Assembly (NCBI GenBank): GCA_049317725.1
Contig: JBMOHS010000234.1
Coordinates: forward strand, 1-5,337
Reading direction: 5' to 3'
Length of the DNA: 5,337 nucleotides
Source of the DNA: CAIOZW01 sp049317725
Lineage (GTDB): Bacteria > Acidobacteriota > Blastocatellia > RBC074
The notes below the pieces were generated by a model, which was not told where the DNA came from, did not search any database, and saw only the letters and a list, made by a program, of their open reading frames with translations. This document shows positions 1 to 5,337 of this stretch, piece by piece. A program made the translations under genes and the position numbers. Within the stretch, counting starts at the first letter, position 1, and the number at the start of each line of letters is the position of its first letter.

Positions 1-1404
1 CGGCTCGTCGAGGATCAAGACGTTGACGCGAGAATAGATCAGACGGGCCAAGGCCAGCCGCCCCTTCTCTCCGCCAGAGAGGGTCGCGACCGATTTGAAG
101 ACATCATCCCCCGTGAAGAGAAACCGCCCGAGAAAGCCTCGCAACTCGCCATCGGCAACGGTCGAGGGCGCCGAACTGCGGAGCTCCTCGAGGACGGTAT
201 GGCGGTCATCGACCAGCTTGAGCCGCTGGTCGTAGTAGCCGGTCTTGACTCCCGTTCCCCAGCGGAGATCACCTGCCAAGGGTGCTTGGTCGCCCAGAAT
301 CGTCCGTAAAAAGGTGGTCTTGCCCGTGCCGTTCCCCCCGATGACTCCCAGGCGATCTCCCCGTCGGAGCGTCAGCGACAGATTCTCCGCGAGGGTACGG
401 GTCGGAAAGCCGATCGAGAGTCGGTCGAGAATCAGCACCTGATCCCCAGTCCGGCTCGTCGGATGCAGCTTGAAGTTGGCCGACTCCTGCCCGGCGACGC
501 TCTCGATCCGCTCCATCTTCTGCAGCATGATCCGGCGTGACTTGGCCTGCTTGGTCTTCTGCCCGGCGATGTTGCGGCGGATGAAGTCTTCTGTCCGCGC
601 AATCATCTCCTGTTGCAGCTCGTAGGCACGCTGCTGGTGTTCGAGACGCTCGGCCTTCTCGACTTGGTAGGCGGTATAGTTGCCTTTGTAACTGTCGACC
701 TTGCCGAACTCCAGATCAAGCACACGGTTGACGGTGTGGTCCAGAAAGAAGCGGTCGTGGGAGATGATCAGATAGGCGGAACGGTAGGAGGTGAGAAACT
801 CTTCGAGCCACTCAACTGCCTCAACATCAAGATGGTTGGTCGGCTCATCGAGGAGAAGCAGGTCCGGTTCCAACAGGAGCAGGCGAACCAGTCCCAGCCG
901 GTTCTTCTCTCCCCCGGAGAGGGAGGCCGCCCGCTTGCCGAACTCCTCCTTGGTAAACCCCAGGCCAAGGAGGACCGATTCGGCCCGGGAGTGGTAGGTG
1001 AAGCCCCCTTCATGCTCATAGATGTGCTGGGCCTCGCTGTAATCGTGCATGACTTGGTCGAGACGATCGCCCGTCGCCTCGGTCATGGCCAGCTCAAGTT
1101 CCCGCATCGTCTGTTCGAGCTGGAGAAGTCGCTCAAAGACACCGAGGGCCGCCTCGAGGACCGTTGCTTCTCCACCGAAGTCGACATGCTGCGCAAGCAC
1201 CCCAACCCGCAGATTCCGCTGGCGTTCGAGGTCGCCTTGATCCGGGGTCTCCGCCCCGATGATCAGCCGGAAAATCGTCGTCTTCCCGGCACCATTGCGA
1301 CCGACCAGGCCGACGTGCTCCCCAGGGTTGATCTGAAAGGTGACCCCGCGAAGCACCTCCTGCGTACCATACGATTTGTGCACATCCGCCAGCCGAAAGA
1401 GCAT
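1..1404 (-). CDS. ABC-F family ATP-binding protein (two tandem ATPase domains), 3' end cut by window edge
   Basis: The ATG at 1404 opens a frame that stays open for 468 codons to base 1. The product is a soluble twin-ATPase without membrane segments. ATPase domain 1 has Walker A GRNGAGKT (residues 35-42), Q-loop Gln72, signature LSGGE (162-166), Walker B LLLLDEPTNHLD (182-193, catalytic Glu187) and H-loop His216. A charged helical linker follows (about 245-310, the ABC-F inter-domain extension). Domain 2 has Walker A GGNGTGKT (356-363), Gln393, LSGGE (442-446) and Walker B VLILDEP ending exactly at the edge. The DEPTNHLD signature and linker are diagnostic of ABC-F proteins, which bind the ribosomal E site or, in some subfamilies, give antibiotic protection. 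No EttA-type arm insertion is evident between Gln72 and the first signature. Family length of roughly 600-650 residues implies about 150 residues missing, so a Uup-type C-terminal domain cannot be judged. A purine-rich GGGAAGGGG lies about 10 nt upstream of the start, and the foldase gene ends 38 nt upstream, so co-transcription is likely. The subfamily is unassigned. Confidence 0.96.
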   Translation of the reverse strand, partial: MLFRLADVHKSYGTQEVLRGVTFQINPGEHVGLVGRNGAGKTTIFRLIIGAETPDQGDLERQRNLRVGVLAQHVDFGGEATVLEAALGVFERLLQLEQTMRELELAMTEATGDRLDQVMHDYSEAQHIYEHEGGFTYHSRAESVLLGLGFTKEEFGKRAASLSGGEKNRLGLVRLLLLEPDLLLLDEPTNHLDVEAVEWLEEFLTSYRSAYLIISHDRFFLDHTVNRVLDLEFGKVDSYKGNYTAYQVEKAERLEHQQRAYELQQEMIARTEDFIRRNIAGQKTKQAKSRRIMLQKMERIESVAGQESANFKLHPTSRTGDQVLILDRLSIGFPTRTLAENLSLTLRRGDRLGVIGGNGTGKTTFLRTILGDQAPLAGDLRWGTGVKTGYYDQRLKLVDDRHTVLEELRSSAPSTVADGELRGFLGRFLFTGDDVFKSVATLSGGEKGRLALARLIYSRVNVLILDEP

Positions 1405-1442
1405 ACCCGATCATTCCCCTTCCCTGCCCGTTTGGTCCCAGC

Positions 1443-2588
1443 TCAGCGGGACGGTGTCGCGGTCGGGCTGCTCTGCGGAGCAGCCGCGGCCGGAGAGGCC
1501 GATGGAACCGGTCGCAGAACGCCAAAACTGTTGGGATTCTCCAGCATCCGCTGGGCAAGGTAGTTCTCGATGCGCGCTTCGTCGCGGGCTCGCGATTGGA
1601 GTGCCGCTGCCACGATCTGCTTGCGCTGACTGAGAATCGCGTCCGAGATCTCCTTGCGCACCCCGGGGTCCTCCAGCGTTCGGTCGCGCGTCTCCGTCTG
1701 CTTTCCGGTCAGCTTGAAGATGTGCCAACGACCCGCAGAGTCCTGCAAGGGACCAAGAATGTCGCCCTCCCGCATCGTCATCAGTCGGTCCCCTACGGAC
1801 GGAGGAAGCCCCATCATCTGGGGCAGACTGGGAAATTGCGCCGCAGCGAGGAAGCCAAGATCTCCGCTCCGCATCGAACTCTCGTGCTCGGAGAACTGGC
1901 GGGCGACCGTCGCAAAATCGGACCCATTCTTCAATCGGGTGGAGATCTCACGAACCCGCTGCTCAGCCGCCGCTTCGCCCTGGACATCGAACTTCATCCC
2001 GTTATCAGAGGGGTCAATGATGATGTCCGAGATTGCCACTCCGGGCTGAATCGAAAATTGCTTCGGGTTGGAGTTGAAGACGTCGGCCACTTCCCGATCC
2101 TGCACCTTCAACTGTGCGTCAGTCTTCTCAGACAGTTTCTGGATGGCGAGCTGCTTCCGGACGAACTGCCGGAACTGCTCCTCCGTCTGGTTGGTCTGCT
2201 TCAGCTCCGCGGCAAAGGCCTCTTCCGTATAGCTGTTCTCTTGCTTGTACCGTTGAATGTACTGGCGAATCTCGTCATCGGTCGGAGCGATCTTCTCGCG
2301 CTGCGCCCGTTGAAAGAGGACCTCTTGCGAGATCAGGTTGTCGAGCGACTGCATCCGGTAGCTGGCGAGAGCGAGTGGCGAGAGCTGGTTCTCCTGGCCC
2401 CGAAGCTGCTGCGTGATGATCCGGTCGACATCCTTGACGAGGATCTGTGTCCCATTGACCACCGCAGCCACCTCTTCCGTGCCACTGGAGACAGCCCCCT
2501 GGTCCCCCCCGCAGGAGGCAACGAAAAGGGGAGCGATAACGAAGAGGGTTATCAGAATCAGCGAATACTTCGATCTTGTATGCGGCAC
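1443..2588 (-). CDS. SurA/PrsA-like parvulin peptidyl-prolyl isomerase, predicted lipoprotein
   Basis: Predicted foldase or chaperone for exported proteins, 381 residues from the GTG at 2588. Residues 1-26 form a lipoprotein signal: basic start (HTRSK), hydrophobic core and lipobox VASC with Cys26. Gly at +2 gives no inner-membrane retention signal, so an outer-membrane anchor facing the periplasm is likely in a diderm. A SurA_N-like helical region (about 40-175) opens with VVNG, typical of these proteins. The parvulin domain (about 180-297) carries SGDLGF (241-246), a late EGDILGP stretch and RWHIFKL with His289. The usual first histidine (SHIL motif) is Asp188 here, so isomerase activity may be reduced and chaperone function may dominate. 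A C-terminal helix (about 305-355) packs with the N-domain in SurA-like folds. A Pro/Ala/Ser tail ends the protein. The start was chosen because AAGGAG lies 9 nt upstream and the signal peptide then has normal length. An alternative ATG at 2663 would add 25 residues. The gene sits between ridA and the ABC-F gene in a tight run. It is not safely orthologous to surA, hence no symbol. Confidence 0.93.
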   Translation of the reverse strand: MPHTRSKYSLILITLFVIAPLFVASCGGDQGAVSSGTEEVAAVVNGTQILVKDVDRIITQQLRGQENQLSPLALASYRMQSLDNLISQEVLFQRAQREKIAPTDDEIRQYIQRYKQENSYTEEAFAAELKQTNQTEEQFRQFVRKQLAIQKLSEKTDAQLKVQDREVADVFNSNPKQFSIQPGVAISDIIIDPSDNGMKFDVQGEAAAEQRVREISTRLKNGSDFATVARQFSEHESSMRSGDLGFLAAAQFPSLPQMMGLPPSVGDRLMTMREGDILGPLQDSAGRWHIFKLTGKQTETRDRTLEDPGVRKEISDAILSQRKQIVAAALQSRARDEARIENYLAQRMLENPNSFGVLRPVPSASPAAAAPQSSPTATPSR

Positions 2589-2597
2589 GGGTCTCAG

Positions 2598-2603
2598 CTC
2601 CTT
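2598..2603 (-). promoter_or_regulatory. Shine-Dalgarno that decides the foldase start
   Basis: The minus strand reads AAGGAG here, 9 nt before GTG at 2588. The upstream in-frame ATG at 2663 has no comparable purine run, because the bases before it are the 3' end of ridA. Together with the normal signal-peptide length obtained from GTG, this supports initiation at 2588. Confidence 0.75.
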
Positions 2604-2625
2604 GTCGTCAGGGTCACCCCGAAAT

Positions 2626-2639
2626 CCTGGGAATCCAGG
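2626..2639 (-). other. Small perfect hairpin in the ridA-foldase spacer
   Basis: CCTGG and CCAGG flank the four-base loop, giving a 5-bp GC-rich stem in the 74-nt spacer between the ridA stop and the preferred foldase GTG. No T-tract follows on the minus strand, so it is not a convincing intrinsic terminator. It could be an mRNA processing or stability element, or chance. Confidence 0.3.
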
Positions 2640-2662
2640 GGAAAAGAATGGAATCGGCTCCA

Positions 2663-3043
2663 TCAGGCCAGGGCAATGGCATCGATCTCGATCCGGACAT
2701 CTCGCGGAAGCCGGGCGGCTTGGATGGTAGAACGGGCCGGCCGTGTCGCCCCAAAGGCCTCAGCGTAGATGGCATTGACAGCCGCGAAGTCCCCCAGGTC
2801 GGCGAGAAAGATCGTGGTCCGCACCACTTGGTCGAGCGAACTCCCCGCCGCCTCCAACACCGCGAGGAGATTCGCCAGGACCTGTCGGGTCTGCGTCTCG
2901 ATTCCTCCGTTGACCACTTCCATCGTCGCGGGATCGAGTGGAATCTGCCCCGAGAGAAAGAGGAGGCCATTGGCGCGAACCGCCTGGGAATAGGGGCCAA
3001 TTGCTTGTGGGGCCCGATTGGTCTCGATCGCTTCGATCTTCAT
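2663..3043 (-). CDS. ridA: RidA family reactive enamine/imine deaminase
   Basis: A 126-residue cytosolic protein, the usual length for the family (YjgF/YER057c/UK114), which forms trimers with active sites at subunit interfaces. RidA hydrolyses 2-aminoacrylate and related enamine/imine intermediates released by PLP enzymes such as threonine/serine dehydratase, protecting other PLP enzymes. Visible hallmarks are IGPYSQ (15-20, Tyr18), LSGQIP (30-35), a TTIFLADLGDFAAVN stretch (76-90, Asn90), RPARST (101-106) with the substrate-carboxylate Arg104, and IEIDAIA near the C-terminus with Glu119. The Cys found after ARS in E. coli RidA is Thr106 here, a common variation. Arg104 being kept argues for true deaminase capacity rather than a divergent Rid subfamily, though function is inferred from family. 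The start ATG at 3043 has AGGA 6 nt upstream. The stop TGA overlaps a foldase-frame ATG as TGATG. The rel gene lies about 200 nt upstream, an association also seen as spoT-ridA in several proteobacteria. Confidence 0.96.
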   Translation of the reverse strand: MKIEAIETNRAPQAIGPYSQAVRANGLLFLSGQIPLDPATMEVVNGGIETQTRQVLANLLAVLEAAGSSLDQVVRTTIFLADLGDFAAVNAIYAEAFGATRPARSTIQAARLPRDVRIEIDAIALA

Positions 3044-3049
3044 TTTCTG

Positions 3050-3053
3050 TCCT
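3050..3053 (-). promoter_or_regulatory. ridA: ridA ribosome binding site
   Basis: AGGA on the minus strand, 6 nt before the ATG at 3043, inside CAGGACAGAAA. It confirms the start, which also aligns with the family N-terminus. Confidence 0.65.
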
Positions 3054-3095
3054 GTCGTTGACGATCCGGCTACCTTCTGCTATTGGCCTTCTGCC

Positions 3096-3118
3096 TGTTG
3101 TCAGGCTGTTGTCAGGCT
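3096..3118. repeat. 11-bp perfect tandem duplication
   Basis: TGTTGTCAGGC occurs twice back to back at 3096-3106 and 3107-3117, with one further matching T at 3118. On the minus strand each copy reads GCCTGACAACA. The first plus-strand copy also takes part in a small hairpin GCCTG-TTGT-CAGGC at 3093-3106. The duplication supplies two extra copies of the CTGACAA motif that forms the 5' arm of the hairpin at 3124-3147. Confidence 0.85.
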
Positions 3119-3130
3119 TCTGCCCGACAA
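3109..3130 (-). other. Alternative hairpin sharing an arm with its neighbour
   Basis: On the minus strand TTGTCGGG (3130-3123) can pair with CCTGACAA (3116-3109) around the loop CAGAAG. This gives 8 bp with one G-U pair. It uses the same bases as the 3' arm of the hairpin at 3124-3147, so only one of the two can form at a time. Confidence 0.4.
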
Positions 3131-3147
3131 TCCGAAAACATTGTCAG
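3124..3147 (-). other. Leader hairpin overlapping the small-ORF stop
   Basis: On the minus strand CTGACAAT (3147-3140) pairs with ATTGTCGG (3131-3124) over an 8-nt loop, an 8-bp stem with one U-G pair. The 5' arm covers the TGA of the candidate 13-codon ORF. No T-tract follows, so it is not a simple terminator. Confidence 0.4.
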
Positions 3148-3185
3148 TGATCGCCAGTTGCCACATAAAAACAAGCGGAGATCAT
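3144..3185 (-). CDS. Possible 13-codon leader ORF upstream of ridA
   Basis: ATG at 3185 to TGA at 3144 encodes MISACFYVATGDH. GGAG lies 5 nt upstream inside GGGGAGAAGG, a better Shine-Dalgarno than that of ridA. The peptide has no run of a single amino acid that would suggest classic amino-acid attenuation. It can only be translated if the transcript starts upstream, for example as read-through from rel, because the promoter candidate at 3181-3209 overlaps its ATG. ORFs this short are frequent by chance, so this is weak. Confidence 0.2.
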   Translation of the reverse strand: MISACFYVATGDH

Positions 3186-3209
3186 ACCTTCTCCCCAAAG
3201 GGAACGCAA
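3181..3209 (-). promoter_or_regulatory. Candidate sigma70-type promoter for ridA operon
   Basis: The minus strand has TTGCGT (3209-3204), a 17-nt spacer and TATGAT (3186-3181). The -10 box matches the consensus at five of six bases, the -35 at three of six, and the spacing is ideal. Transcription would start near 3176-3172 and give a ridA leader of about 130 nt. Its location in the only gap between co-oriented genes is suitable. Such matches also occur by chance. Confidence 0.35.
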
Positions 3210-3246
3210 ATCGGGACTCTTACGTCTGCCTGCCATCGATGCTTGG

Positions 3247-5337
3247 CTACCGCGCTGCCGGTTGGGCGGTGGCGGCGGTCTGGCGTTCGACATCGATCAC
3301 TCCGGGCACCTTCTCAAGCGCGTGGACCACTTTTTCGAGGTGCTTCAGGTCAGAGATATCGATCGTGAAGTCGATGCGGCGGTTTCCATCGCGCTGCGCC
3401 TGACTGTCTGTCCGCAGATCCCGGATATTGGTCTTGATCTGATCGATGACATTCATCAAGGCAGCGAGCTGCCCCTGGCGATCCTCTGTCAGGATCGAGA
3501 GGTTGACCGCGGAGGAATGGTGCTTCCCATCGCTGGCCCAGGTCACATCCATCATCCGCTCGCGATTGATCAGTAGATTGGTCACGTTGGGACATCGTTG
3601 GGTATGCACAGCGACGCCCTTGCCTCGCGTGATGTAGCCGATGATCGACTCCCCGCGGATCGGCTTGCAGCAGGGAGCCAAGTAGGCAAGGACATCGTCG
3701 ACCCCCTTGATGGCAATCCGGTCATCCCCCAACCGGAGGGCTCGTTTGACGACGCTGGTCACTTGCCCGATCTTGGAATCGCGCTCCAGTTCAAGCGCCG
3801 CCAAATCCTCCTCGGGGAGGAGCCGTTGAAAGACCTGCCTCGCCGTCAGTTTGCCGTAACCGATGGTCGCGAAGAGGTCCTCGATCTTGGGATAGCCCCC
3901 CTCTTGCAGATACCGTTCCAGGCGAGGATCCTCGAGAAACGAGCGCAACTTGAGGCGTAGCCGATTCGCCTCCTTCTCAAAGAGCTTGCGCCCCATCTCG
4001 ACCGAGGCCGCCCGTTGCTTCTGGGCGATGACCAACCGGATCTTGCTGCGTGCCTTCGAGGTGACGACAAAGTTGAGCCAGTCACGGCTCGGCTTGTGAC
4101 CCGGAGTCGTCAGGATCTCGATGACATCCGCGTTCTGAATCTGGTAGCGGAGCGGGACGATCCGCCCGTTGACCTTGGCGCCGGTGCATTGATCTCCGAC
4201 TTCGGTATGGATGGCGTAGGCGAAATCGACCGGGGTCGCGTTTCGCGGCAAGGGAATGACTTTGCCCTTCGGGGTGCAGGCGTAGACCTCCTTCGGGTAG
4301 AGGTCCATTTTGAAAGAATCGACGAAGTCGAGGGCGTCCGTCAAATCCTGCTGGGTCTCGACCAGGCGGCGCAGCCAGCGCATATTGTCGTCTTCGCTTG
4401 AGTCGGCCCCTTTGCCCTCCTTGTATTTCCAGTGAGCAGCAATGCCCTCCTCGGCGATCCGATGCATCTCCTCCGTCCGGATCTGCACTTCGAAGTGATG
4501 CCCCTCCTCGCCGATCACCGAAGTGTGCAGCGACTGGTAGCCGTTCTCCCGCGGGGTCGCGATGAAGTCCTTGATCCGGTCATTGAACGGCTTCCAGTAT
4601 TTGTGCATCACTCCCAGAACGTGGTAGCAATCGAAGTCTTCGCGGGTAATGATCCGGATGGCTGCCAGATCGTAGACCTTCTCGAGTGGTATCTTCTGCC
4701 GCTTGAGCTTGAGATGAATACTGTAGAGGCGTTTGATCCGCCCCTCGATGCGAACAAAATCGACGCCCTCCTCCCGCAGCCGCTGTGCGATACGGGTGCG
4801 CACCTCCACCAGAAAGGCCTCTTCTGACGCCCGGCGCTTCTCCACTTCGGCCTTCAACCGCTGATAGGCCTCCGGTTCGAGATACTGGAAAGCCAGTTCC
4901 TCCAGTTCGGTACGAACTTTGGACATGCCCAGCCGGTGCGCGATTGGCGCATAGACTTCGAGGGTCTCCTGGCTGATCCGCAGCCGCTTCTCCGGCTTGA
5001 GGTACTCGAGGGTCCGCATGTTGTGAAGACGATCGGCGAGTTTGACCAGGACGACACGGATGTCGTCGACCATCGCCAAGACCATCTTGCGCAGATTCTC
5101 GGCTTGGGCCTGCTCCTTCGACATCTTCTTGCCGAGGTTGCTGATCTTGGTGACACCATCGACGATGTGGGCAACTTGGGGCCCAAACAGGCGGGCAATC
5201 TCCTCCGGCGAGACGAGCGTGTCCTCAATGACGTCGTGAAGGAGGCCACTGCTGACCGTCTCGACGTCCATGCGCATCTCCGCGAGGATCTCGGCGACCG
5301 AGAGGGGGTGGACCAGATAGGGCTCTCCCGAGGCACG
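3247..5337 (-). CDS. rel: Bifunctional (p)ppGpp synthetase/hydrolase (long Rel/SpoT), 5' end cut by window edge
   Basis: Makes and degrades the stringent-response alarmone (p)ppGpp from GTP/GDP plus ATP. The frame is open through the right edge with 696 residues in the window, and the start lies outside. The first visible residues, RASGEPYLVHP, align with about residue 44 of Streptococcus Rel, so roughly 40-45 residues are missing. The hydrolase HD domain is intact: His10, HDVIED (34-39) and ADRLHN (101-106, Asp102), unlike synthetase-only RelA. The synthetase domain has YDLAAIR (Asp223), NGYQSLHT (265-272, Tyr267) and EVQIRT (283-288, Glu283), followed by AAHWKYKEG. The regulatory half has a TGS domain (about 349-410), a helical region with DWLNFVVTSKAR (419-430), a zinc-finger/CC domain with Cys556-Cys557, His578 and Cys582, and an ACT domain (about 611-685). 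This half in known Rel proteins contacts stalled ribosomes and tRNA. All catalytic signatures are kept, so both activities are expected. The internal ATG at 5277 is not the start, since it falls inside the HD domain. The gene ends with TAG at 3247 and is followed by the gap before ridA. Confidence 0.97.
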   Translation of the reverse strand, partial: RASGEPYLVHPLSVAEILAEMRMDVETVSSGLLHDVIEDTLVSPEEIARLFGPQVAHIVDGVTKISNLGKKMSKEQAQAENLRKMVLAMVDDIRVVLVKLADRLHNMRTLEYLKPEKRLRISQETLEVYAPIAHRLGMSKVRTELEELAFQYLEPEAYQRLKAEVEKRRASEEAFLVEVRTRIAQRLREEGVDFVRIEGRIKRLYSIHLKLKRQKIPLEKVYDLAAIRIITREDFDCYHVLGVMHKYWKPFNDRIKDFIATPRENGYQSLHTSVIGEEGHHFEVQIRTEEMHRIAEEGIAAHWKYKEGKGADSSEDDNMRWLRRLVETQQDLTDALDFVDSFKMDLYPKEVYACTPKGKVIPLPRNATPVDFAYAIHTEVGDQCTGAKVNGRIVPLRYQIQNADVIEILTTPGHKPSRDWLNFVVTSKARSKIRLVIAQKQRAASVEMGRKLFEKEANRLRLKLRSFLEDPRLERYLQEGGYPKIEDLFATIGYGKLTARQVFQRLLPEEDLAALELERDSKIGQVTSVVKRALRLGDDRIAIKGVDDVLAYLAPCCKPIRGESIIGYITRGKGVAVHTQRCPNVTNLLINRERMMDVTWASDGKHHSSAVNLSILTEDRQGQLAALMNVIDQIKTNIRDLRTDSQAQRDGNRRIDFTIDISDLKHLEKVVHALEKVPGVIDVERQTAATAQPAAR

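Larger units (their letters stand above)
3044..3246 (-). promoter_or_regulatory. rel-ridA intergenic region, likely ridA leader
   Basis: This 203-nt stretch is the only sizeable non-coding gap in the window. Read on the minus strand it contains, in order, a promoter-like pair (3209-3181), a 13-codon ORF (3185-3144), a hairpin (3147-3124), an 11-bp tandem duplication (3118-3096), three copies of GCAGAAG (3123-3117, 3094-3088, 3080-3074) and the ridA Shine-Dalgarno (3053-3050). No clear intrinsic terminator with a T-tract is seen after the rel stop, so read-through from rel into ridA remains possible. Confidence 0.5.

Noticed and set aside
1133..1558. Minus-strand 141-codon frame overlapping the ABC-F 5' end and the foldase 3' end
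   Set aside because: It overlaps two well-supported genes in another frame and shows no family motif. Its in-frame ATG at 1414 precedes the ABC-F ATG but is out of frame with the conserved N-terminus.
613..1563. Long plus-strand frame (316 codons) antisense to the ABC-F gene
   Set aside because: Its codons are exact reverse complements of the ABC-F codons. Stops are absent because TTA, CTA and TCA are rare in this GC-rich gene. The opposite strand carries complete ABC-F motifs.
1596..2768. Long plus-strand frame (390 codons) antisense to the foldase and ridA
   Set aside because: It is codon-aligned with the foldase gene for most of its length and has no recognisable domain, whereas both minus-strand products are clear family members.
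3074..3123. CRISPR-like or REP-like array from the repeated CTTCTGC and TGTTGTCAGGC units
   Set aside because: The units are too short, the spacing is irregular or directly tandem, and there are no regular spacers.
3093..3147. Intrinsic terminator for rel
   Set aside because: The hairpins are real as pairings but are moderately stable and none is followed by a T-tract on the minus strand.
3101..3166. 21-codon minus-strand frame from ATG at 3166 in the rel-ridA gap
   Set aside because: It is preceded by a T-rich run without a Shine-Dalgarno, it runs through the hairpin and repeat, and nothing supports translation.
3598..4827. Series of plus-strand frames antisense to rel
   Set aside because: The two checked (3262-3576, 3598-3960) are codon-aligned mirrors of the rel reading frame, and none has a recognisable motif. 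Rel domains are continuous across the whole stretch.
3247..5277. ATG at 5277 as the rel start
   Set aside because: The frame stays open for 20 more codons to the edge, and those codons encode the conserved start of the HD domain including the metal-binding His in LVHP.

Overview
The window looks like ordinary chromosomal housekeeping DNA from a GC-rich, probably Gram-negative bacterium. It holds four genes, all on the minus strand, so transcription runs from right to left. In that order they are: a long bifunctional (p)ppGpp synthetase/hydrolase (Rel/SpoT family, 5' end outside the window, ends at 3247); a RidA-type enamine/imine deaminase (3043-2663); a lipid-anchored SurA/PrsA-like parvulin foldase (2588-1443); and an ABC-F family ATPase (1404 to base 1, 3' end outside the window). 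The lipobox-bearing SurA-like protein favours a diderm. Nitrospirota-like or NC10-like origin is a guess from general protein style and GC content, with no marker gene here to settle it.

Spacing suggests two units. ridA, the foldase and the ABC-F gene are close together (74 nt from ridA stop to the preferred foldase start, 38 nt from foldase stop to ABC-F start) and look co-transcribed. Between rel and ridA lies the only real gap, 3044-3246, about 200 nt. It is not featureless: it holds a candidate sigma70-like promoter, an 11-bp perfect tandem duplication, a possible 13-codon leader ORF with a good Shine-Dalgarno, and two mutually exclusive 8-bp hairpins that share one arm. This gap is the most interesting part of the window, but it is a hypothesis without comparative support.

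The genes share a loose theme of growth control and proteostasis: Rel senses stalled ribosomes and sets (p)ppGpp, RidA removes reactive 2-aminoacrylate-type intermediates of amino-acid metabolism, the foldase acts on exported proteins, and ABC-F proteins act on the ribosome. The spoT/rel-ridA neighbourhood is known from several proteobacteria. I see no mobile element, CRISPR array, tRNA or rRNA, and no convincing new multi-gene system. Two annotation points matter. The foldase most likely starts at a GTG 75 nt inside the longest ORF. The ABC-F gene is open through the left window edge and is easily missed by stop-to-stop ORF callers.
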